A stretch of DNA of 5,964 nt from JACNFS01 sp964582065. Its GTDB lineage: Bacteria; Chloroflexota; Dehalococcoidia; GIF9; UBA5629. A model generated the notes under the pieces. That model searched no databases and was not told the origin of the DNA. It saw nothing but the letters and a program-made list of their open reading frames with translations. The stretch is from assembly GCA_964582065.1 (NCBI GenBank), contig CAZOQG010000093.1, forward strand, positions 1 through 5,964, written 5' to 3'. Shown piece by piece: positions 1-5,163 of this stretch. Positions within the stretch are counted from its first letter, which is position 1, and each line of letters starts with the position of its first letter. The position numbers and the translations under genes were made by a program.

Positions 1-114
1 TGACGAATTGTTCAATGTTGGTTAATTGAGTGAGGGAGAAAACTTCGTATCCGCTCCACTAAACAACAGGATGCCGCCATCTGTCCAACAGTGACCTCAC
101 AGGAGGCACATTCT
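1..114. other. Non-coding edge downstream of cutA, no gene assigned
   Basis: This stretch lies beyond the cutA stop and runs to the window edge. I see no convincing gene. On the minus strand one frame between stop codons (about positions 92 to 27) reads as a protein-like tail containing TDGGILLFSGADTKF and then a stop, but it has no start codon or ribosome binding site; it could be a remnant or chance. A plus-strand gene could end here (a frame reads DELFNVG then stop at 23-25), but seven codons cannot identify it. A bulged hairpin at 91-109 is listed separately. Confidence 0.4.
91..109 (-). terminator. Weak hairpin just after cutA, possible terminator
   Basis: GTG-A-CCTC pairs with GAGG-CAC around an ACAG loop, giving a seven-pair stem with one bulged base. 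It begins six bases past the cutA stop on the minus strand. No run of T follows it on that strand, so it is a poor fit to an intrinsic terminator. It may only stabilise the 3' end of the transcript or be chance. Confidence 0.25.
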
Positions 115-444
115 TTACGCCTCCTTAACCTCGTCATCTATCCACTTCAGGTAGTCTTCGTTTCCACCAATGATGGGGACAGCGATTATCTCGGGGACTT
201 CGTAGCTGTGAACCCCTTTCACCAGACTGACCACATCGGGAAGCAGCGACGCTTTGGTCTTGATGATTAGAAGGCTTTCCTGAGCCGAATCAAGCTTGCC
301 CTGCCACCAGAAGAGCGAATCCACTCCAGACACGATATTTACACAAGCGGCTTTTCTTCGATCAAGCAGCAGCTCACCTATCCCGCGGGCTTCTGCCCCG
401 CTGCCGGCAGTAACAAAGACAACTATCTCGCCCGGCTCTTTCAT
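115..444 (-). CDS. cutA: CutA1 divalent-cation tolerance protein
   Basis: A 109-residue protein of the CutA1 family, a small cytoplasmic PII-like trimer first described from copper tolerance mutants; its true biochemical role is unsettled. Family signatures are clear: AACVNI (C34, N36), SLFWWQGK (W46, W47), LIIKTK (59-64), HSYEVPEIIAVP (79-90) and DYLKWI near the end. The length matches the usual 105-115 residues. I chose the ATG at 444 because GGAGG sits five bases upstream; an in-frame TTG at 465 would add seven residues (MSSTEGV) but lacks such a site and lies before the conserved start. It is the last gene of a minus-strand set, 44 bases after the metal transporter gene, which fits a shared metal-homeostasis role. 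Metal binding by C34 or the histidine is plausible from the family but not shown here. Confidence 0.95.
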   Translation of the reverse strand: MKEPGEIVVFVTAGSGAEARGIGELLLDRRKAACVNIVSGVDSLFWWQGKLDSAQESLLIIKTKASLLPDVVSLVKGVHSYEVPEIIAVPIIGGNEDYLKWIDDEVKEA

Positions 445-449
445 CACCC

Positions 450-454
450 CCTCC
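450..454 (-). promoter_or_regulatory. Ribosome binding site deciding the cutA start
   Basis: GGAGG on the minus strand, five bases before the ATG at 444. It lies inside the longer TTG-started version of the frame, so it argues for the shorter 109-residue protein. Confidence 0.7.
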
Positions 455-488
455 GTAGAGGACAAATCCCCGCTGGTTTCAACATAGC

Positions 489-1382
489 TTACTCCTTCTC
501 CGAGGTTCGCTTCGGTTGATAAGGATTGACATGAACCATAACATCCTGCACATGCTCAACTTCGCTGAGGAGCCTGCTTCTTACCCGGGCGGCTACCCGA
601 TGGCCTTGCTCCACAGTGAGTTTGCTGTCTACGGCTACTTCTATATCAATCGTGATAGCAGAACCTCGGCGGTGCACCTTCAGGCTGTCGACTGCCCTAG
701 TCCCCTTAACCTCCAGGGCTGCAGCTTTGATTTCGTCCATAAGTGCTGGCTGTGGGCTTTCATCCATCAGGATTCCAACATTCGAGCGGAGGAGACTAAC
801 CGACATCTTGATAATCAAAGCCGAGACAGCAAGTCCAGCTACGGGGTCCAAATAGTGAAAACCGAGCCTGGCTCCCAGAATACCGAGCAGCACAGCCACC
901 GAAGAGTAGGCATCCGAGCGGTGGTCCCAGGCGCTGGCGATAACGGCGGGGCTATTGTTCCTCTCACCGACTTTCAGCGTATAACGAAACATTCCTTCCT
1001 TTATGACTATGGAGATGACAGCCGCTACCAGGGCGATGACGGCTGGGGTTTCAAAATCCTTCTCGAAAATCAGTTGAACAGCTTCAACAGCGACAAAGAT
1101 GCCGGTGGCGAGGATAGTAAGAGCAACCAGAAACGCAGCAATCGTCTCTGCATTGGCATGGCCGTAAGGATGACCCTCGTCTGCCGGCCTTTCCCCTATT
1201 CGTATGCCCACATAACAAGTGGCGGTGGCAAAGCAATCAGAGAAGGAATGAATGGCATCAGCTATCATAGCGTAGCTGAAACCAAATATGCCGGCGAGCA
1301 ACTTGAAAATCGCCAAGGCTGCATTGGTGACAAGCCCTACCAGGGTGCAGGTCTTGGAATCGAAAAAGTCAACCTTCGTCAT
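489..1382 (-). CDS. Cation diffusion facilitator (CDF) metal efflux transporter
   Basis: A 297-residue inner-membrane metal/proton antiporter of the CDF family. Six hydrophobic segments lie at roughly 13-33, 37-58, 80-102, 113-130, 147-170 and 175-195, followed by a cytoplasmic metal-sensing domain (about 205-289, ending VMVHVNPY). The transport site is visible as H45 and D49 in helix 2 (DAIHSFSD) and D153 and D157 in helix 5 (AWDHRSDAYSS). Zinc-type members usually have histidine where D153 stands, so the metal (zinc, iron, manganese or cobalt) cannot be fixed from sequence. The loop after helix 2 carries the common GHPYGHANAET motif. The start is either ATG at 1382, used here, or TTG at 1385, which adds one residue; upstream AGG motifs do not settle it. 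It lies 28 bases after fdhD and 44 before cutA, most likely one transcript. Confidence 0.92.
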   Translation of the reverse strand: MTKVDFFDSKTCTLVGLVTNAALAIFKLLAGIFGFSYAMIADAIHSFSDCFATATCYVGIRIGERPADEGHPYGHANAETIAAFLVALTILATGIFVAVEAVQLIFEKDFETPAVIALVAAVISIVIKEGMFRYTLKVGERNNSPAVIASAWDHRSDAYSSVAVLLGILGARLGFHYLDPVAGLAVSALIIKMSVSLLRSNVGILMDESPQPALMDEIKAAALEVKGTRAVDSLKVHRRGSAITIDIEVAVDSKLTVEQGHRVAARVRSRLLSEVEHVQDVMVHVNPYQPKRTSEKE

Positions 1383-1410
1383 CAACCTTCATCCTATCTC
1401 CAATCTGCCT

Positions 1411-2172
1411 TTACTGAGCCACTCTCCAGCTATTGGTGTAAACATTCATCCTTTTTCCTCTGACGAAGCCGACAAGGGTTACACCCAAATCATTGGCTAA
1501 CTTAACTCCGAGGTCGGTAGGGGCAGATTTGGAAATGAGTATGGGAATATTTCTCTTAGCTACCTTGAGCAAGATTTCCGAGGATACCCTTCCGCTGGTG
1601 ATTATTAGCCGATTGTCTGTTGCTATATCTTTCAAAAGGCACTCCCCGAATATCTTATCGATGGCATTATGCCTGCCTATGTCTTCGCCAAAAACCAAGA
1701 TACCATTTGTGTCACATAGAGCGGCGCTGTGGACGCCGCCGGTGGCTTTGAAAACCTTGGAGCGCTGTACGAAATCATCCATCAGGGAGAAAACCCTGGA
1801 CGCAGAGAGTCTTGTTTGGGGCGCCGCACTCACCTTGTGGACGCTGGAAGAGGCAACAACCCTGCCCCCACCGGAAGTAAGGACACGCCCAAGAGAAACA
1901 TCCACCGCCTTCTCGGTTTCTATCCGCGCCACGCCTCTCTGATCGTCAACTAGTATAGCCTTGATGTCGTCTTTACTCTCTATTAACCCCTCGGAAAGAA
2001 GAAAACCAACGGCCAAATACTCCAAACTTGTTGGGGAGCAGAGCAAAGTCACCAACTCGTGATCATTCAAGACAATGGTAAGAGGAAACTCCCTAACAAC
2101 TATATCTTCCACCTCGCTCTTGAGTTGTTCAGTAACTCTCAGTATAGAGAGTTTCGCTGTCTCGTTTCCCAT
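1411..2172 (-). CDS. fdhD: FdhD-family formate dehydrogenase accessory protein lacking the usual loop cysteine
   Basis: A 253-residue protein of the FdhD/NarQ family. In E. coli FdhD passes sulfur from IscS to the molybdenum bis-MGD cofactor, a step needed for active formate dehydrogenase. Family motifs are strong: ATGGVHSAAL (143-152), GEDIGRHNAIDK (162-173), TSGRVSSEI (192-200), ISKSAPTD (213-220) and GFVRGKRMNVYT (235-246). Length is typical. The odd point is the flexible loop: the residues read LTSGGGRV (98-105), with no cysteine, whereas E. coli has an essential C121-C124 pair and many homologues have at least one cysteine after TSG. The only cysteines are C45, C153 and C178, none in that loop. 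The start ATG has AGGA four bases upstream and the conserved N-terminal part follows. It is the first gene of a minus-strand unit with the CDF transporter and cutA, diverging from rel. Confidence 0.93.
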   Translation of the reverse strand: MGNETAKLSILRVTEQLKSEVEDIVVREFPLTIVLNDHELVTLLCSPTSLEYLAVGFLLSEGLIESKDDIKAILVDDQRGVARIETEKAVDVSLGRVLTSGGGRVVASSSVHKVSAAPQTRLSASRVFSLMDDFVQRSKVFKATGGVHSAALCDTNGILVFGEDIGRHNAIDKIFGECLLKDIATDNRLIITSGRVSSEILLKVAKRNIPILISKSAPTDLGVKLANDLGVTLVGFVRGKRMNVYTNSWRVAQ

Positions 2173-2190
2173 CTTTTCCTATCCCTATCT

Positions 2191-2233
2191 GGTCTCCAGC
2201 CCTGGCAATTCCGCCGCGAGACACCCTGGAACC
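2191..2233 (-). promoter_or_regulatory. Possible leader stem upstream of the fdhD ribosome binding site
   Basis: GGTCTCCAG (2191-2199) is complementary to CTGGAACC (2226-2233), an eight-pair stem with one bulged base enclosing a GC-rich loop. It ends about 18 bases before the fdhD start, so it could influence translation. There is no match to a riboswitch that I can confirm by eye; a molybdenum-cofactor RNA motif would be a sensible class to test given the gene downstream. Confidence 0.25.
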
Positions 2234-2243
2234 CGCCTTTTAC

Positions 2244-2256
2244 AGCGTGACACGCT
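2244..2256. promoter_or_regulatory. 13-base perfect inverted repeat, possible operator
   Basis: AGCGTG-A-CACGCT is a perfect six-base inverted repeat around one central base, about 72 bases upstream of the fdhD start in the divergent control region. The size suits a dimeric regulator, or a small hairpin in the fdhD leader. The regulator is unknown. A second small repeat, TAGCG-CACC-CGCTA, lies at 2275-2288. Confidence 0.3.
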
Positions 2257-2320
2257 TACCTATCCCACAGTAGATAGCGCACCCGCTACGGCAGTCATTG
2301 CTAATTTGCGTAACCTGAAG

Positions 2321-2348
2321 TTCATAAACAAGTTTATCATAATACCAA
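2321..2348 (-). promoter_or_regulatory. Candidate fdhD promoter with overlapping palindrome
   Basis: On the minus strand TTGGTA (2343-2348) and TATGAA (2321-2326) are separated by 16 bases, a passable sigma-70-type pair. ATAAAC-AA-GTTTAT, a perfect six-base inverted repeat at 2324-2337, covers the -10 and part of the spacer, a position from which a bound protein would block transcription. If used, the fdhD transcript would carry a leader of about 140 bases. Match quality is modest and AT-rich sequence makes chance repeats likely. Confidence 0.3.
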
Positions 2349-2403
2349 TATCGCTCTCCATGCCACGAAATTGTCAAGACCGCGGCAGAGCCAGGTCAAG
2401 CAT

Positions 2404-2433
2404 TTGCATCAGTCCCTTTGTTTGCATTATGAT
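2404..2433 (+). promoter_or_regulatory. Candidate rel promoter giving a leaderless transcript
   Basis: TATGAT (2428-2433) matches five of six bases of the -10 consensus. TTGCAT (2404-2409) lies 18 bases upstream as a weak -35 (three of six). Transcription would begin six to seven bases after the -10, at or next to the A of the rel ATG at 2440. No purine-rich ribosome binding site precedes that ATG, which supports leaderless initiation. TTTGCAT occurs twice, at 2403-2409 and 2421-2427. Confidence 0.4.
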
Positions 2434-2439
2434 ACTAGC

Positions 2440-4611
2440 ATGGCAGTGGTTGAAACGGACGCCACCTCCCTTACGAACAAAGTCAAAGAATACCTGCCTC
2501 CTGAGAAAGTGGCTTTGGTTGAGGCGGCATATGAATTCGCCTTAAATGCTCATCAAGGGCAGGTGCGTAAATCCGGTGACCCATATTTAGACCACCCGCT
2601 GCAGACAGCTATGACGCTGGCTCACCTTCAACTTGATGCCGCCACTCTGGCAGCAGCTTTGCTCCATGATGTGCCCGAAGATTGCGGCGTGCCCTTGAGT
2701 AAGATTGAGGCTGAATTCGGCTCTGAAGTAAGCAAGCTGGTGGACGGGACTACCAAATTGAGCAAATTGTCCTGGCGCAGAGGCGAAGCCAGCAAACGGG
2801 AATCTCAAGCTCAGAACCTGCGAAAGATGCTAATCGCCATGGCGGAGGATCTGAGGGTAGTCTTCATAAAATTGGCCGACAGATTACACAACATGTATAC
2901 TCTAGGGGCTCTGTCGTCAGAGAAGCGGCGCGGCATTGCCCAGGAGACGCTGGAAATATATGCTCCGCTTGCTCACCGCTTAGGTATTTGGGAACTGAAG
3001 TGGCAACTTGAGGACCTAGCTTTTCGTTACCTGGAGCCACGACAATACCACAAAATCGCTCGCCTGGTAGCTAGTCGCCGGGCACAACGCGAGGGCCTCA
3101 TAGGCGAGATTACGGAGATACTGAGGCAAGAATTGGACAAAGCAGGTATAAAGGCAGAAATCGCTGGTAGGCCGAAGCATATCTACAGCATCTACAACAA
3201 AATGAATAGGTATATGGCTCAAGGCAGAGACTTCGACGACATCCACGACCTGTTGGCCGTGCGGATAGTTGTGGATGCGATCCCGGATTGCTACAAAGCT
3301 CTGGGGGTCATCCATAATCTGTGGCATCCTCTTCCTGAAGAGTTCAATGACTTCATTGCTAACCCCAGAGACAACGAATACCAGTCGCTACATACCACAG
3401 TGCTATGTCAAGGTACAACCCCGTTGGAAATACAAATCCGGACATACGACATGCACCGAATCGCTGATTACGGAGTAGCCGCCCACTGGCGCTATAAAGA
3501 GCGTACCAAGCAGGATACGCACTTTGAGGACAAGATAGCCTGGCTGCGCCAACTCATTGAGTGGCAGAGTGAACTCGGCAGTGAAGAATTCCTCGAATCG
3601 CTCAAGACAGAAGTCTTTATCGACCAAGTCTTTGTCTATACGCCCCAAGGCGAGATAAAAGCTCTGCCCAAGGGTGCCACGCCCCTAGATTTCGCCTATC
3701 AAATCCATACTGAGCTGGGCCAACGCTGCATCGGTGCTAAAGTGAACGGCAAGCTTGTGTCATTAAACTACGCGCTCAAGAATAGCAATATTGTGGAGAT
3801 TATGACAACTAAAGCCAATAAGGGACCCAGCCTCGATTGGCTCAATCCCGACTTGGGCTATGTCAAAACTTCCCACGCTCGCGAGAAAATTCGGCAGTGG
3901 TTTAAGAAGCAGGAGCGAGGCCAAAATATTGAACGCGGCAAACAGACTCTAGACAGAGAACTCAAGCGGCTAGGCGTAAGCCTAGCCAATTCTGAGGAAA
4001 CAGCACGTCTATTCAACTATGAGAGTTTTGACGATTTCTTGGCAGCTATTGGTTACGGTGGCATTACCCCTCATCAATTGGCGCTTAAGCTAGCCGGCGA
4101 ACCAGAATCACCCCCAGCCATAGCCAAAGCTCCGCCCCCAGAAAAGACCTCTACGGCGGCTATTCAGGTTTTAGGTGTCGGTGACTTGCTGACTCACCTG
4201 GCCACCTGTTGTCATCCCTTGCCGGGCAACGACATCGTTGGCTATATTACTCGCAGCCAAGGGATTACCGTGCATCGCCGAGACTGTGTCAACGTCAATA
4301 ACGTAGAGGAGAAAGAGCGATTAATCGAGGTAAATTGGGGCGAAATCCAAGAGGTTTACCCCGTGACTGTCCAAATTGATGCCTGGAACAGAGTGGGAGT
4401 GCTGCGGGACATAACCACCGTCGTCGCTGATGCGAAAGTAAATATAGCAAGTATCAGCACTTCATATGAGGATGACATCACTTCGGTATTTGCTACTTTT
4501 GAAATCACGAATATGGCCCAGTTAACTCGACTACTATCCAAGATCCAGGGTGTGCGCGGTGTCATAAGCGCAACCAGGACCACGCAAGCCAAAGCTAGTC
4601 TTAGTTCCTAA
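2440..4611 (+). CDS. relA: Bifunctional-type (p)ppGpp synthetase/hydrolase, RelA/SpoT family
   Basis: A 723-residue long Rel protein, which makes and degrades the alarmone (p)ppGpp in the stringent response. Domains in order: HD hydrolase (about 30-180) with H52, H76-D77, the HDxxED pattern and DRLHN with N151, all apparently intact; synthetase (about 235-345) with GRPKHIYSIY, D270, YQSLHT and E330; TGS (about 393-456, DQVFVYTPQGEIKALPKG); a helical region; a conserved-cysteine domain (ATCCHPLPG, C590, C591, then C616); and a C-terminal ACT domain (about 640-712). The synthetase motif that is RxKD in most bifunctional enzymes reads EFND (301-304), close to the ExDD of monofunctional E. coli RelA. 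The start is ATG 2440: the frame remains open to TTG 2371, but those 23 residues do not look like the family N-terminus and have no ribosome binding site. It diverges from fdhD and is followed by rpsT after 146 bases. Confidence 0.96.
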   Translation: MAVVETDATSLTNKVKEYLPPEKVALVEAAYEFALNAHQGQVRKSGDPYLDHPLQTAMTLAHLQLDAATLAAALLHDVPEDCGVPLSKIEAEFGSEVSKLVDGTTKLSKLSWRRGEASKRESQAQNLRKMLIAMAEDLRVVFIKLADRLHNMYTLGALSSEKRRGIAQETLEIYAPLAHRLGIWELKWQLEDLAFRYLEPRQYHKIARLVASRRAQREGLIGEITEILRQELDKAGIKAEIAGRPKHIYSIYNKMNRYMAQGRDFDDIHDLLAVRIVVDAIPDCYKALGVIHNLWHPLPEEFNDFIANPRDNEYQSLHTTVLCQGTTPLEIQIRTYDMHRIADYGVAAHWRYKERTKQDTHFEDKIAWLRQLIEWQSELGSEEFLESLKTEVFIDQVFVYTPQGEIKALPKGATPLDFAYQIHTELGQRCIGAKVNGKLVSLNYALKNSNIVEIMTTKANKGPSLDWLNPDLGYVKTSHAREKIRQWFKKQERGQNIERGKQTLDRELKRLGVSLANSEETARLFNYESFDDFLAAIGYGGITPHQLALKLAGEPESPPAIAKAPPPEKTSTAAIQVLGVGDLLTHLATCCHPLPGNDIVGYITRSQGITVHRRDCVNVNNVEEKERLIEVNWGEIQEVYPVTVQIDAWNRVGVLRDITTVVADAKVNIASISTSYEDDITSVFATFEITNMAQLTRLLSKIQGVRGVISATRTTQAKASLSS

Positions 4612-4639
4612 GAAAGACCTACTATAAAGGATGAAGAAA

Positions 4640-4734
4640 GATTACAGCGATGAGAGGCACGATTACAACGATACAGGTTTTAATCGCTGTTATCATGGTC
4701 TAATTGCTGTAATCGCCATTTAATCGCTGAAATC
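4640..4734. repeat. Five-copy 12-base repeat array, two inverted and three direct, before rpsT
   Basis: The core ATCGCTGTAATC occurs as its exact complement GATTACAGCGAT at 4640-4651 and with one change at 4661-4672 (GATTACAACGAT). It then recurs on the plus strand with one change each at 4683-4694, 4703-4714 and 4723-4734. The three direct copies sit in units of exactly 20 bases starting with TAAT (4681, 4701, 4721); the inverted pair is 21 apart. In RNA, 4640-4651 can pair fully with 4703-4714 (one G-U), and 4661-4672 can pair with 4683-4694 at 10 of 12 positions, giving nested stems. The last copy ends eight bases before the rpsT ribosome binding site. Role unknown: leader control of S20, a helix-phased protein binding site, or a decayed repeat element. 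Confidence 0.75.
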
Positions 4735-4742
4735 ATATATAC

Positions 4743-4749
4743 AAGGAGG
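4743..4749 (+). promoter_or_regulatory. Strong ribosome binding site deciding the rpsT TTG start
   Basis: AAGGAGG followed by more GGAGG-like purines, eight bases before TTG 4758. The next in-frame ATG is not available near the conserved N-terminus, so this site together with the conserved PKSKSAQK start fixes a UUG initiation codon. Confidence 0.85.
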
Positions 4750-4757
4750 AGGCAGGA

Positions 4758-5066
4758 TTGCCCAAAAGCAAATCAGCACAAAAAGCAGCACGAGCAGCGG
4801 AAAGAAGGCGGCTGCGCAATGCGTCGGTTAAGAGTGCTACGAAGACCCATGTGACTCGGGCGGAGAAGCTTATTCTCGCCAACGAGCTTGAATCAGCACA
4901 GCAGGCAGTGGGGGTTGCCATAAGTGCCCTCGATAGAGCCGCCAAAAAGGGAGTATTTCACCCTAATACGGCCGCCAGGCGTAAGTCACGCTTAACGAAG
5001 AAACTCAACCAAGCCGTACTGTCTAGCGCCAGTGAACCCCAGACAGCAGACGCCGAGACAACCTAG
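4758..5066 (+). CDS. rpsT: 30S ribosomal protein S20
   Basis: A 102-residue basic protein of the bS20 family, which binds 16S rRNA early in small-subunit assembly. The N-terminus (KSKSAQKAARAAERRRLRNAS, about 3-23) and the C-terminal block KKGVFHPNTAARRKSRLTKKLNQ (63-85) are typical; the middle is a helical stretch. E. coli S20 is 87 residues, so residues after about 88 form an extra tail, SSASEPQTADAETT, which is polar and acidic and probably disordered. Translation starts at TTG behind a strong ribosome binding site. E. coli rpsT also starts with UUG and is translationally autoregulated, so the rare codon may be part of control here too. The leader holds the repeat array. The gene stands between rel and the aldolase and is probably transcribed alone or from rel read-through; I see no clear terminator on either side. 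Confidence 0.95.
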   Translation: MPKSKSAQKAARAAERRRLRNASVKSATKTHVTRAEKLILANELESAQQAVGVAISALDRAAKKGVFHPNTAARRKSRLTKKLNQAVLSSASEPQTADAETT

Positions 5067-5126
5067 CAACAGTTAAGCTTGCCAACATAAGAACGCATCT
5101 TCGAGTTTACTCCCAATTGGTTTGAT

Positions 5127-5154
5127 TTGACTTTCAACACCGAATTAGTGTAAA
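5127..5154 (+). promoter_or_regulatory. Candidate promoter for the aldolase gene
   Basis: TTGACT (5127-5132, five of six -35 matches) and TGTAAA (5149-5154, four of six -10 matches) are 16 bases apart. The expected transcript start is near 5161, three bases before the ATG at 5164. No convincing ribosome binding site precedes that ATG, so translation may be leaderless or nearly so, as suggested for rel. Confidence 0.35.
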
Positions 5155-5163
5155 AGTACGCAG

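Noticed and set aside
12..80. A 22-codon minus-strand ATG frame in the left edge region
   Set aside because: Too short, no ribosome binding site and no recognisable sequence.
516..1463. A 315-codon open frame on the plus strand opposite the CDF transporter gene
   Set aside because: It is antisense to a clear family member, has no recognisable domain, and its composition is that expected from the opposite strand of a coding gene.
1493..1942. A 149-codon plus-strand open frame opposite fdhD
   Set aside because: Shadow of fdhD; no family resemblance and no ribosome binding site.
2371..2439. N-terminal extension of rel from TTG 2371
   Set aside because: The 23 extra residues do not resemble Rel N-termini, no ribosome binding site precedes the TTG, and a good -10 element lies inside the stretch.
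2075..2545. A 156-codon plus-strand open frame across the fdhD start, the intergenic region and the rel start
   Set aside because: It overlaps two well-supported genes in wrong frames and shows no family features.
4640..4734. CRISPR-like array reading of the repeats before rpsT
   Set aside because: The 20-base units have only 12 conserved bases, spacers of about 8 bases, mixed orientation and no cas genes.
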